Below, piece by piece: positions 43,054-49,900 of a stretch of DNA of 64,000 nucleotides. Made by a program: the position numbers and the translations under genes. Numbering within the stretch: position 1 is the first letter of the stretch; the number at the start of each line of letters is the position of its first letter. The DNA is taken from the NCBI GenBank assembly GCA_018223375.1, contig JAGTTS010000001.1:405001-469000 (forward strand), given 5' to 3'. The notes under the pieces are model-generated. The model did not search any database, was not told the origin of the DNA, and saw only the letters and a list, made by a program, of their open reading frames with translations. Source of the DNA: Clostridiaceae bacterium Marseille-Q3526. Its GTDB lineage: Bacteria > Bacillota > Clostridia > Lachnospirales > Lachnospiraceae.

Positions 43054-43760
43054 CAAAGCGGACTCCAGCTTCAGGAAAAACAGGATTTCTGTTTTCCATG
43101 CTTCTGTTTTTCGTATTTCTCTTCTGCTCCGTGTTTACAGTTCTCATAGGCAGCCGCGTCTACGAAAATATCCGGGAGAGGGACAACGACTCCTTTTACC
43201 GTGATACGGCGGTCAGCTACGTGGTAAACAAAATCCGCCTGGCAGACCAGAGCGGAGGCGTAACGGTTGGAGAAACCGACGATGGAACCACCTTCCTGCT
43301 CCTCACCTCCCAGGTAAACGGGGCTGTCTACGAAACCTGGATTTACACCATGGACGGCGTTCTCAGGGAACTTTTTACTCCCAGAGGCAGCGGCCTGTCC
43401 GTGGAGGACGGACTGGAAATCTGCGCCTGTCCCGACCTGTCCTTCTCCTTAGACGAGCCGGACGGAAAACGTCTTTTAACCATCTCCCAGGCAGCTTCCA
43501 GCGAAGATTCCCCGGAGAATACAAGAAGCGTCTCTCTTCTTCTTCGAAGCGCTTCCGGAGAATTTCCTCTCCAGGGATATTCAGGGATAACAGAAGAGAC
43601 GCTGACAGAGACGGAAGCCTCCCGGGACTTCTCCTATCTGGGCGGCAGCCCGGAAGAAGTCCCGGCCAGGGATTTTTCCTATCTGGGCGTTCCGGAGGAG
43701 AGCACGGCAGAGGCTGAAACGGCAGAAACATCAGACGGCCAGTCCGGCCAAAATGAATAA
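43050..43760 (+). CDS. DUF4860 membrane protein, pseudopilin-like
   Basis: 236 residues. An N-terminal helix TGFLFSMLLFFVFLFCSVFTVLIGSRVYENI, then RDTAVSYVVNKIRLADQSGGVTVGETDDGTTFLLLTSQVNGAVYETWIYTMDGVLRELFTP. This matches DUF4860 as I recall it, a clostridial family always found with pilus-like genes. The layout resembles PilW/GspJ minor pseudopilins but without the invariant Glu. The C-terminal end repeats RDFSYLG twice. Role inferred from context. Confidence 0.72.
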   Translation: MTKRTPASGKTGFLFSMLLFFVFLFCSVFTVLIGSRVYENIRERDNDSFYRDTAVSYVVNKIRLADQSGGVTVGETDDGTTFLLLTSQVNGAVYETWIYTMDGVLRELFTPRGSGLSVEDGLEICACPDLSFSLDEPDGKRLLTISQAASSEDSPENTRSVSLLLRSASGEFPLQGYSGITEETLTETEASRDFSYLGGSPEEVPARDFSYLGVPEESTAEAETAETSDGQSGQNE

Positions 43761-43772
43761 AGGAGGAGGGCA

Positions 43773-44264
43773 ATGCTGCACACAAAATACACAGTAAGAA
43801 ACAAACGGCCTTCCTACGCTTTTCTGATGGAAATGCTGTGGGTCTGCGGCTTCTTCGCCATAGCCGCCTGCATTTTCGTCATGGCTTTCGCAAAGGCCGA
43901 CTCCATGAGCCGGAAGGCCCAGGATTTAAACGAGGCCGTTATGGCTGCAGAACAGGAAATGGAACAGACCTTCCTCTCTGAGAGAGAGGGGATCTGGAGT
44001 GTCTGCCTGGATCAGGCCTGGAAGCCTGTTTCTGAGGATCCGGACAGCCGCCTGCCTGGTACAGACGGACCGTTTCCGGAGGAAACCTACGCAGTTCTGC
44101 GCGTTACCAGCCAGGCAGACGGCGAACTTTTAAACGTGTCCATTCAGGTGGACGCCCACGTTTCAGAATCCATCCAGGAAACCATTTACACGCTGGAGGG
44201 AAGCCATATGACAGGAAGAGAGGAGGGAGATCGTGAAAGAAACAGCGAAAACCGGCAGAATTAA
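43773..44264 (+). CDS. type IV pilin-like membrane protein
   Basis: 163 residues. N-terminal RPSYAFLMEMLWVCGFFAIAACIFVMAFAKADSMSRKAQDLNEAVMAAEQEMEQ: a hydrophobic helix with a Glu at the fifth position after Tyr, reminiscent of the pilin E5. A beta-rich small domain follows (AVLRVTSQADGELLNVSIQVDAHV). AGGAGG precedes the ATG. Overlaps the next gene by 32 bases. No family name comes to mind; grouping is by layout and position. Confidence 0.62.
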   Translation: MLHTKYTVRNKRPSYAFLMEMLWVCGFFAIAACIFVMAFAKADSMSRKAQDLNEAVMAAEQEMEQTFLSEREGIWSVCLDQAWKPVSEDPDSRLPGTDGPFPEETYAVLRVTSQADGELLNVSIQVDAHVSESIQETIYTLEGSHMTGREEGDRERNSENRQN

Positions 44265-44688
44265 TATCGGAACCGCCTCCATTGTCCTGATTCTCCTGAT
44301 CCTGTGCCTGGCCGTATTCTCCCTTTTAAGCCTCAGCGACGCCCAGGCGTCCCTGTCCTTTGCCAGACGGCGTGCAGAATCGGTGCAGGCCTTCTATCAG
44401 GCTGACGCGAAGGCCCAGGCCTGGGCTGACAGTATCCGGGGAATGAGCGTTTCCGACGCCCTGTCTCTGGGAACCGTCCCAGAAGGCGCGTCTGTGGAGG
44501 CGTCGGAGGACAGCCGTACCGTAACGCTCACCATTCCCCTGTCCCAGGGACAATCCCTGCTGGCCGAGTACCGGCTGTCAGACGGGCAGCTGATCTCCTC
44601 CCGCATTTTCAACAGCGAGGACTACGCCATCGACACGCGGCTGCCTGTATGGACAGGGCCGGAGGGAGCAGAAACAACGGCAGAGTAA
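44233..44688 (+). CDS. small PilX-like membrane protein
   Basis: 151 residues starting at a GTG eight bases after AGGAGG. N-terminus INIGTASIVLILLILCLAVFSLLSLSDAQASLSFARRRAESVQAFYQADAKAQAWADSI: a long hydrophobic helix preceded by Gly, then a helical stretch with the A-x-x-F-Y-x-A-D pattern. The remainder is beta-rich. This looks like minor pilin PilX/GspK proteins. Family placement is inferred. Confidence 0.62.
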   Translation: MKETAKTGRINIGTASIVLILLILCLAVFSLLSLSDAQASLSFARRRAESVQAFYQADAKAQAWADSIRGMSVSDALSLGTVPEGASVEASEDSRTVTLTIPLSQGQSLLAEYRLSDGQLISSRIFNSEDYAIDTRLPVWTGPEGAETTAE

Positions 44689-44723
44689 TCTGCCCAAGCA
44701 GCTTTTAAGCAAAGAGGTTCATT

Positions 44724-45785
44724 ATGGATATTAAAGAATTTTTTCAGGACGCCGTAAGAAAACAGGCCTCTGACATTTTCCTGATTCCAGGAATGCCTCT
44801 GGCCATGAAAATCAACGGCCGGATCGAGCCTGTAGGCGAAGAAAAGGTATTCCCGGCTGAAATGGACAATTATATCCGGGAAATTTACGCCATCAGCGGA
44901 AACAGAGATATGACCCGCATTCAGGAGCAGGGAGACGACGACTTCTCCTTTTCCATTGTGGGGCTGTCCCGGTTCCGCGCAAGTGTGATGAAGCAGAGAG
45001 GTTCTCTGGCAGCCGTCATACGAATTGTACGGTTTGATCTGCCAAATCCGGCAGACATCCACATTCCGGAGACAGTGCTTAACATTGCCTCCATGAAAAA
45101 AGGCATGGTTCTGGTAACAGGAGCGGCGGGAAGCGGAAAATCCACAACCCTGGCCTGCGTCATCGACCGGATCAACCAGACCAGGAACACCCATGTCATC
45201 ACGCTGGAAGATCCCATCGAATATCTGCACCACCACCAGAAATCCGTCGTCACCCAGCGTGAGATCGGCCACGATACGGCCTCCTATGTGGACGGCCTGC
45301 GGGCCTCCCTCCGCCAGGCTCCCGATGTGATCCTTCTGGGGGAGATGAGAGATTACGAAACCATCCAGACGGCCATGACGGCCGCAGAGACCGGCCATCT
45401 CCTAATCTCCACCCTGCACACCACCGGAGCTGCCAACACCATCGACCGAATTATCGACGTGTTCCCTGCCGACGGCCAGCAGCAGGTCCGCGTTCAGCTG
45501 GCTATGGTTCTGAAGGCAGTGGTATCTCAGCAGCTTGTGCCGGCTGTGGATGGTTCCCTGATTCCGGCCTTTGAGATTATGTTCGTCAACGAGGCCATCC
45601 GGAGCATGATCCGGGAATCTAAAATCCACCAGATTCAGAACGTCATCTCCACCAGCATGGCGGAGGGCATGGTGAGTCTTGACAACAGTCTGTTAAAATA
45701 TCTTCAGCTGGGACTCATTACCCGGGAAACCTGCGTCAGCTACAGCCCAAACCCAGAGCAGATGAAAATGCGTCTGGGTGTATAG
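44724..45785 (+). CDS. PilT-like type IV pilus ATPase
   Basis: 353 residues. N-terminal FFQDAVRKQASDIFLIPGMPLAMKINGRIEPV domain, Walker A TGAAGSGKSTTLACVIDRIN, Asp box RNTHVITLEDPIEYLH, Walker B QAPDVILLGEMRDYETIQTAMTAAETGHLLISTLHTTGAANTIDRIIDVFP and His box. This is a GspE/PilT-type hexameric ATPase; the GEMRD motif and short size place it with PilT, the retraction motor. It is the only ATPase of the cluster, so it may power assembly or retraction. A terminator follows. Confidence 0.93.
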   Translation: MDIKEFFQDAVRKQASDIFLIPGMPLAMKINGRIEPVGEEKVFPAEMDNYIREIYAISGNRDMTRIQEQGDDDFSFSIVGLSRFRASVMKQRGSLAAVIRIVRFDLPNPADIHIPETVLNIASMKKGMVLVTGAAGSGKSTTLACVIDRINQTRNTHVITLEDPIEYLHHHQKSVVTQREIGHDTASYVDGLRASLRQAPDVILLGEMRDYETIQTAMTAAETGHLLISTLHTTGAANTIDRIIDVFPADGQQQVRVQLAMVLKAVVSQQLVPAVDGSLIPAFEIMFVNEAIRSMIRESKIHQIQNVISTSMAEGMVSLDNSLLKYLQLGLITRETCVSYSPNPEQMKMRLGV

Positions 45786-45788
45786 CAT

Positions 45789-45857
45789 GAAAAGAGGGTA
45801 CCGCGGCGTCATCGAATTCACTTTCAATTCAGGTGACAGAGCGGTACCCTCTTCTAT
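45789..45857 (+). terminator. terminator of the pilus-like operon
   Basis: AAGAGGGTACCGc pairs with CGGTACCCTCTT over a 40-base AT-rich loop, followed by a short T run. Confidence 0.75.
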
Positions 45858-45947
45858 TTTGCTTTTCTTTCTATTTCACTTTCCATTTCATCACAACAAA
45901 AAACACCGACCCCAACGCTCTCAGTCGCCAAAATCAGTGCTTTTCAG

Positions 45948-46020
45948 TGCGCCTTCGGGGGCTCGAACCCCGGACAAATAGATTAAGAGTCTACTGCTCT
46001 ACCAACTGAGCTAAAGGCGC
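45948..46020 (-). tRNA. tRNA-Lys (anticodon CTT), copy 1
   Basis: 73 bases on the minus strand. Acceptor GCGCCTT pairs with AAGGCGC, D-arm AGCTCAGTTGG, anticodon loop CTCTTAA with anticodon CTT, T-arm CGGGGTTCGAGCCCCG. The CCA end is not encoded. Identical to copy 2 over the whole molecule. Confidence 0.95.
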
Positions 46021-46065
46021 ATATATGAAATTTTAACTTTGAGAACCCTTCTACCGGCTTCTCAG

Positions 46066-46138
46066 TGCGCCTTCGGGGGCTCGAACCCCGGACAAATAGA
46101 TTAAGAGTCTACTGCTCTACCAACTGAGCTAAAGGCGC
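46066..46138 (-). tRNA. tRNA-Lys (anticodon CTT), copy 2
   Basis: Same sequence as the copy 45 bases away; same folding and anticodon. Likely transcribed as a tandem precursor. Confidence 0.95.
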
Positions 46139-46266
46139 ATATTCTGTTGTTCTCACAGGTTTTTAAATCCTGTTCCGTAACACGCAAATTAGTATAACTC
46201 CAGATAACAAAAAAGTCAATACCTTTTTTCGCTTCTTTTACAGAATTTTTTACAATTTTTTTAATC

Positions 46267-46398
46267 CTATTTTTTTTCCAGCCTTCCCAGAGCTTTCTCC
46301 GCTTCCTCCAGGCGCTTTTTCCACAAAAGCACCGTCCTGTTCAGCTGGACCTTGTCGCAGGTGGCTCTAGAAAGAGCGCGCAGCAGCCGTTTTTTCAT
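46267..46398 (-). CDS. small basic ORF, 43 residues
   Basis: Reads MKKRLLRALSRATCDKVQLN, then a helical, Lys/Glu-rich end LEEAEKALGRLEKK. AGGAGAAAACGGG puts a ribosome site eight bases before the ATG. Not recognised. It lies 47 bases past trmB and is in the same direction, so it may be co-transcribed. The helical pattern suggests a small coiled-coil protein; the coding status is uncertain. Confidence 0.45.
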   Translation of the reverse strand: MKKRLLRALSRATCDKVQLNRTVLLWKKRLEEAEKALGRLEKK

Positions 46399-46445
46399 CC
46401 CGTTTTCTCCTGTGCGTCTCTTTCCTTATTCTATGCCCCTCTTTC

Positions 46446-47114
46446 CTATTTGTTTCCTCCGCTCTGCTCCTCTCCGGCTGCTCTCACGGCTGTCAGCTTG
46501 CAGATCGCCTGTCCCCTGGAAGAAAATTTCTCTTCATACTCCGTCATCACATTTCCCTCCGCCATAGGACTGTGGTGCAGGTCAAAGGTATGCTCTTTCA
46601 CCTTCCATCCGGCCTCAGGAATCGATTCCAGGGAATAGTCGAACAGCCCCCTGTTGTCCGTCTTAAACTCCACGTCTCCGTCCTCAGCCAGCACCTGATC
46701 ATAGACAGCCATAAACTGGGGGGAGGTCAGCCTGCGCTTTGCGTGGCGGTCCTTGGGCCACGGATCCGAGAAGTTCAGATAGATCTTTTCCACCTCTCCC
46801 TTCTCGAAAATTTCTCCCAGCTCCTTAGCGTCAATGCACATGAAACAGATATTGGAAACCGGAAGCTGCTCCCGTTTCTGAAGCGCCTTTAACAAAACGG
46901 TAGAATACCGCTCAATGCCAATATAATTAATCTGGGGATTTCTCTGAGCCAGCTCCATAATGAAACGTCCCTTTCCCATTCCCACCTCAATGTGAATCGG
47001 ATTCCTGTTTCCAAATACGCTGTCCCACTTTCCCTTCATTTCCTTCGGTTCCTGAATCACATAGGGGCTCTGCTCAATAGCCTCCTCCGCCCCTGGTATG
47101 TGGCGTAATCTCAT
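46446..47114 (-). CDS. trmB: tRNA (guanine-N7-)-methyltransferase TrmB
   Basis: 222 residues. SAM-binding core: PIHIEVGMGKGRFIMELAQRNPQINYIGIE, FMCIDAKELGEIFEKGEVEKIYLNFSDPWPKDRHAKRRLTSPQF, with the catalytic SDPWPKxRHxKRRL motif. It methylates G46 of tRNAs at N7. The position next to tRNA genes is suggestive only. ATG at 47114 with AGGAGG upstream. Confidence 0.95.
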   Translation of the reverse strand: MRLRHIPGAEEAIEQSPYVIQEPKEMKGKWDSVFGNRNPIHIEVGMGKGRFIMELAQRNPQINYIGIERYSTVLLKALQKREQLPVSNICFMCIDAKELGEIFEKGEVEKIYLNFSDPWPKDRHAKRRLTSPQFMAVYDQVLAEDGDVEFKTDNRGLFDYSLESIPEAGWKVKEHTFDLHHSPMAEGNVMTEYEEKFSSRGQAICKLTAVRAAGEEQSGGNK

Positions 47115-47331
47115 ATATTTTCCTCCTGGTCTGTTCTTCCATATTCCCCTATCTTACCATTTCCCACTTCCCGTTGCAAGACATAGCTGCAGGAACGGCA
47201 AGCTTTTACACTTTATGACAATAAACGAACAATTTCCTTACAAATTTAATTTTTTTGAAAATAATGGTGCAGAAAATGTCGAGTTATATTATAATGACAG
47301 TATAAAAATTCAGCGGCAAAGGAGATGTCTT

Positions 47332-48246
47332 ATGAGCACAGACAATATAAATACCAGCAGCTGGGAGCGCATACAGAAAGGCTTTCAGGAAACCGAACGG
47401 CTGCTGGGACAGAAACGGTATAATGAATGTATGATCAGAGCGAGACAGACTCTGGAATTTATGGTGAAATGCCTCTGCGAGCGTTTCGATATTATGGAAG
47501 CCAGCCTGGTAGACATGATTGACGCTCTCTACGAGCACGAAATTATTAACAAAACAACCTGCGAGCACTATCACAAGATCCGCATGATCGGAAATAAGGC
47601 GGTTCACGAGGAGGATAATCTGGCATATAACGCGGGACAGGCCTATCACCTGCTCTCCCAGGAAATCTATACCTTTGCCAACGATTTCACAGGCAAAAAG
47701 AAACGCCCCGTTCCCCGCTCCCAGGAGAGAGAGCGGACAGAGACCTCCTCTGAAAGCCGTCCTCATTCCTCCAGATCAGGAGCTTCCCACGCTCCGTCCA
47801 GAGGCAGCTCCCGGACAGGCGGCCCCGCAAGGCGCAGACGTCCCCGTTCCTCAGGCCCGTCCATCGATCCTGGCAGCCTGCTTAAAATTTTAATTCCCGT
47901 AGCGGTCATTATCATCCTGATTTTTATTATCCGCATGGTTCATCCAGGGGAAGAAAACGGCGTGGAGACGACGGCTCCCATCGAGGTAGAGACCATCGCT
48001 CCTACCCTGGAGGAGACCAGCACAGAGGAGGAGACAGAATCTGCCGCTCCTGCGAAGCGGTATAAAACAGGCGATACGCTGAACGTCCGCTCTGAGCCGT
48101 CCACCAGCGCTTCCAAACTAGGACAGCTGGCGCCTGGCGCTGAGGTCAACTATATCGAAGATTACGACGACACCTGGGCCAAGATTTCCTTCGAAGGCCA
48201 GGAAGGCTACGTATCCAAAGAATATCTGGAGCTGATTGCAGATTAG
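47332..48246 (+). CDS. membrane protein with DUF4145 (HEPN-like) and SH3b domains
   Basis: 304 residues. An N-terminal helical domain WERIQKGFQETERLLGQKRYNECMIRARQTLEFMVKCLCERF...INKTTCEHYHKIRMIGNKAVHEEDN matches DUF4145; the RxIGNxxxHE motif is HEPN-like. A basic Arg/Ser/Pro linker, one membrane helix (LLKILIPVAVIIILIFIIRMV), and a C-terminal SH3 domain (YKTGDTLNVRSEPSTSASKLGQLAPGAEVNYIEDYDDTWAKISFEGQEGYVSKEYLEL) on the outer face follow. SH3b domains usually bind cell wall peptides. AAAGGAG is seven bases before the ATG; a longer frame upstream is rejected. Confidence 0.85.
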   Translation: MSTDNINTSSWERIQKGFQETERLLGQKRYNECMIRARQTLEFMVKCLCERFDIMEASLVDMIDALYEHEIINKTTCEHYHKIRMIGNKAVHEEDNLAYNAGQAYHLLSQEIYTFANDFTGKKKRPVPRSQERERTETSSESRPHSSRSGASHAPSRGSSRTGGPARRRRPRSSGPSIDPGSLLKILIPVAVIIILIFIIRMVHPGEENGVETTAPIEVETIAPTLEETSTEEETESAAPAKRYKTGDTLNVRSEPSTSASKLGQLAPGAEVNYIEDYDDTWAKISFEGQEGYVSKEYLELIAD

Positions 48247-48258
48247 AGGATAATATAG

Positions 48259-48314
48259 AAAAAGTGAAGCATTTTCCTGTTCCCATGGAAGCCACCGAAA
48301 ATGTTTCACTTTTT
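48259..48314 (+). terminator. terminator of the DUF4145-SH3b gene
   Basis: AAAAGTGAAgCATTTTC pairs with GAAAATGtTTCACTTTT and a T run follows. Confidence 0.85.
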
Positions 48315-48336
48315 TCTTTTTCTTCTGCAATATGTG

Positions 48337-48368
48337 AAAATGGCCGCCGGAAATCCGGCGGCCATTTT
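48337..48368. terminator. second, perfect palindromic terminator
   Basis: AAAATGGCCGCCGGA pairs perfectly with TCCGGCGGCCATTTT with a two-base loop. It probably serves the opposing acidic-repeat lipoprotein gene. Confidence 0.8.
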
Positions 48369-48465
48369 CGTGAAAGAGTGAATTTTACTATATGTATAAT
48401 CTCCGCGCCGCAGACCAATCTGCGCCGCAAATATTAAACATGCAATTTTATAAGATCAGTGACAA

Positions 48466-48744
48466 TTAAGCCTCTGTCTCCTCCTCAACTGCCTCTGTTG
48501 TCTCCTCTTCAGCTGCCTCTGTCTCTTCCTCGGCTGCCTCTGTTGTCTCTTCCTCAGCTACTGTTGTCTCTTCCTCAGCTGCCTCTGTTGTCTCCTCCTC
48601 AGCTGCTGCTGTTGTCTCCTCCTCAGCTGCTGCTGTTGTCTCAACGGCTGCTGCTGTTGTCTCTGTTGCTGTCTCCTTGCTTCCGCAAGCTGTTAATGCA
48701 AATGCTGTTAATGCTGCTGCTGCAAATAAAACTGTTTTCTTCAT
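48466..48744 (-). CDS. acidic Thr/Glu/Ala-repeat lipoprotein
   Basis: 92 residues. A lipobox (AALTAFALTAC) with KKTVLF start, then a tail made only of E, T, A, V and K in repeats of the type EEETTEAAEEETTVAE. It is strongly negative with no fold-forming core. AAGAGGAGG precedes the ATG; the open frame to 48870 is not favoured. The antisense frame is open across the same span simply because of the repeat. Similar short lipoproteins are often present in clostridia; function is unknown. Confidence 0.7.
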   Translation of the reverse strand: MKKTVLFAAAALTAFALTACGSKETATETTAAAVETTAAAEEETTAAAEEETTEAAEEETTVAEEETTEAAEEETEAAEEETTEAVEEETEA

Positions 48745-48968
48745 AATATTTTTTCCTCCTCTTTTTACAACTAAAGTTATAAAATTATAAATCCTCCTGC
48801 CGATCGGACGAAAGAAACGAACCGCTTTCCTCCTGCATGGCATAACCATAGTATAGTGTCTTTTTCTCAAAAATCAAGAGTCTGAAGAAATTTTTATTAA
48901 TTTTTAATAATTTATTCGCCTTTTCGTCATATTTCTCGTCTGCTTTTTCCAAAGACTTTCGCCTTCAT

Positions 48969-49640
48969 TTAAGCTTCCGGTTCCATCAGGCTGCGAACCA
49001 GGGCAGGAATCTCCCGTAAATCCCCAAGCTCCCTGTCCGCCAGGCTTCTGTCAAAGCCGAAGCGGTCGTCAATCAGCGCCGCCGCCTTCATTCCCGCGGC
49101 CTTTCCCGCCGTGATGCCTACTGTAGAATCCTCGATGGCCAGGCACTGAGAGGGATCCACTCTCAGCTGCGCCGCCGTGTGCAGATAAATTTCCGGATCC
49201 GGCTTGCTCCGCTTAAACATCTCTCCGCTGACCGCAGTTTCCAGCCGCTCCCATACGTGGTTCATGGTGAGAATCCGCTTCACCTGCTCCAGTCCTGTGG
49301 AGGAAGCCACCGCCAGCCTGATTCCCATCGCCTTCAGCTCGTCCATCACCTCCAGAACCTCCGGGCGGAAAATGGCCTGATAGTCCACCTCCTCAAACGC
49401 CCGTTTCCAGATTCCTCTCTCATGGTATTCCCGGCGCAGCTCCTCCCAGCTCTGCCCGTTTGCAACGGCCTTCTCCACAATCTCCCAGCAGTCCCTTTTC
49501 GTGGCTCCGACTGTTCCGTACAGCTCCTCGATCTGAATGTCCCGCCTTTTCTCCCTGGCAAATTCATAAATATACTCCAGATACTTTCCTTCGCTGTCAA
49601 TGATGACTCCGTCCATATCAAAAATTACCGCTTTTATCAC
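48969..49640 (-). CDS. HAD-superfamily hydrolase, beta-phosphoglucomutase-like
   Basis: About 223 residues. IKAVIFDMDGVIIDSEGKYLEYI (nucleophile Asp), LAVASSTGLEQVKRIL (Ser/Thr motif), FKRSKPDPEIYLHTAAQL (Lys motif) and CLAIEDSTVGITAGKAAGMKAAALID (DD-type motif). The order is typical of phosphatases or phosphomutases of sugar phosphates. GTG at 49640 is preceded by GGGAGG; the frame open to 49724 is not supported. Substrate cannot be read. Divergent from the D-alanyl-D-alanine carboxypeptidase fusion gene. Confidence 0.88.
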   Translation of the reverse strand: MIKAVIFDMDGVIIDSEGKYLEYIYEFAREKRRDIQIEELYGTVGATKRDCWEIVEKAVANGQSWEELRREYHERGIWKRAFEEVDYQAIFRPEVLEVMDELKAMGIRLAVASSTGLEQVKRILTMNHVWERLETAVSGEMFKRSKPDPEIYLHTAAQLRVDPSQCLAIEDSTVGITAGKAAGMKAAALIDDRFGFDRSLADRELGDLREIPALVRSLMEPEA

Positions 49641-49785
49641 CCTGTCTTTTCCTCCCTTTGACAAATATTGACAGAATTTATGCCCTGATTCAGCCTTCAT
49701 TCGCTCATTACAGGCAGTATACACGAACCTGCCGCCCTTTTCAACCGTCGGATTTTTACGGTTTTATAAAATTTCTTTCCTCTGC

Positions 49786-49886
49786 TTGCGTCAGGCGTCA
49801 TTAATGGTATACTTATGTATGACGCAAGACTTTATAATAGAAGTCTCGAACAGTTACGCCGCCTTTTAGCGAACCTGTTAAAAGGC
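49786..49886 (+). promoter_or_regulatory. promoter, inverted repeat and leader hairpin for the fused carboxypeptidase gene
   Basis: TTGCGT (49786-49791) and an extended -10 TGGTATACT (49806-49814) fit a sigma-A promoter with 16-base spacing. The inverted repeat TTGCGTCA/TGACGCAA (49786-49793 and 49820-49827) encloses it. Downstream, GCCTTTTA pairs with TAAAAGGC (49861-49886) in the leader, 14 bases before the start codon. Confidence 0.55.
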
Positions 49887-49900
49887 AGAATGGAGATTTT

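Noticed and set aside
45778..45981. Plus-strand ORF overlapping the end of the PilT-like gene
   Set aside because: It runs through the terminator hairpin and a tRNA gene on the other strand.
48459..48746. Plus-strand ORF with repeated LSLPQLPLLSPPQL pattern
   Set aside because: It is the antisense shadow of the acidic-repeat lipoprotein gene; no ribosome site and no protein pattern.
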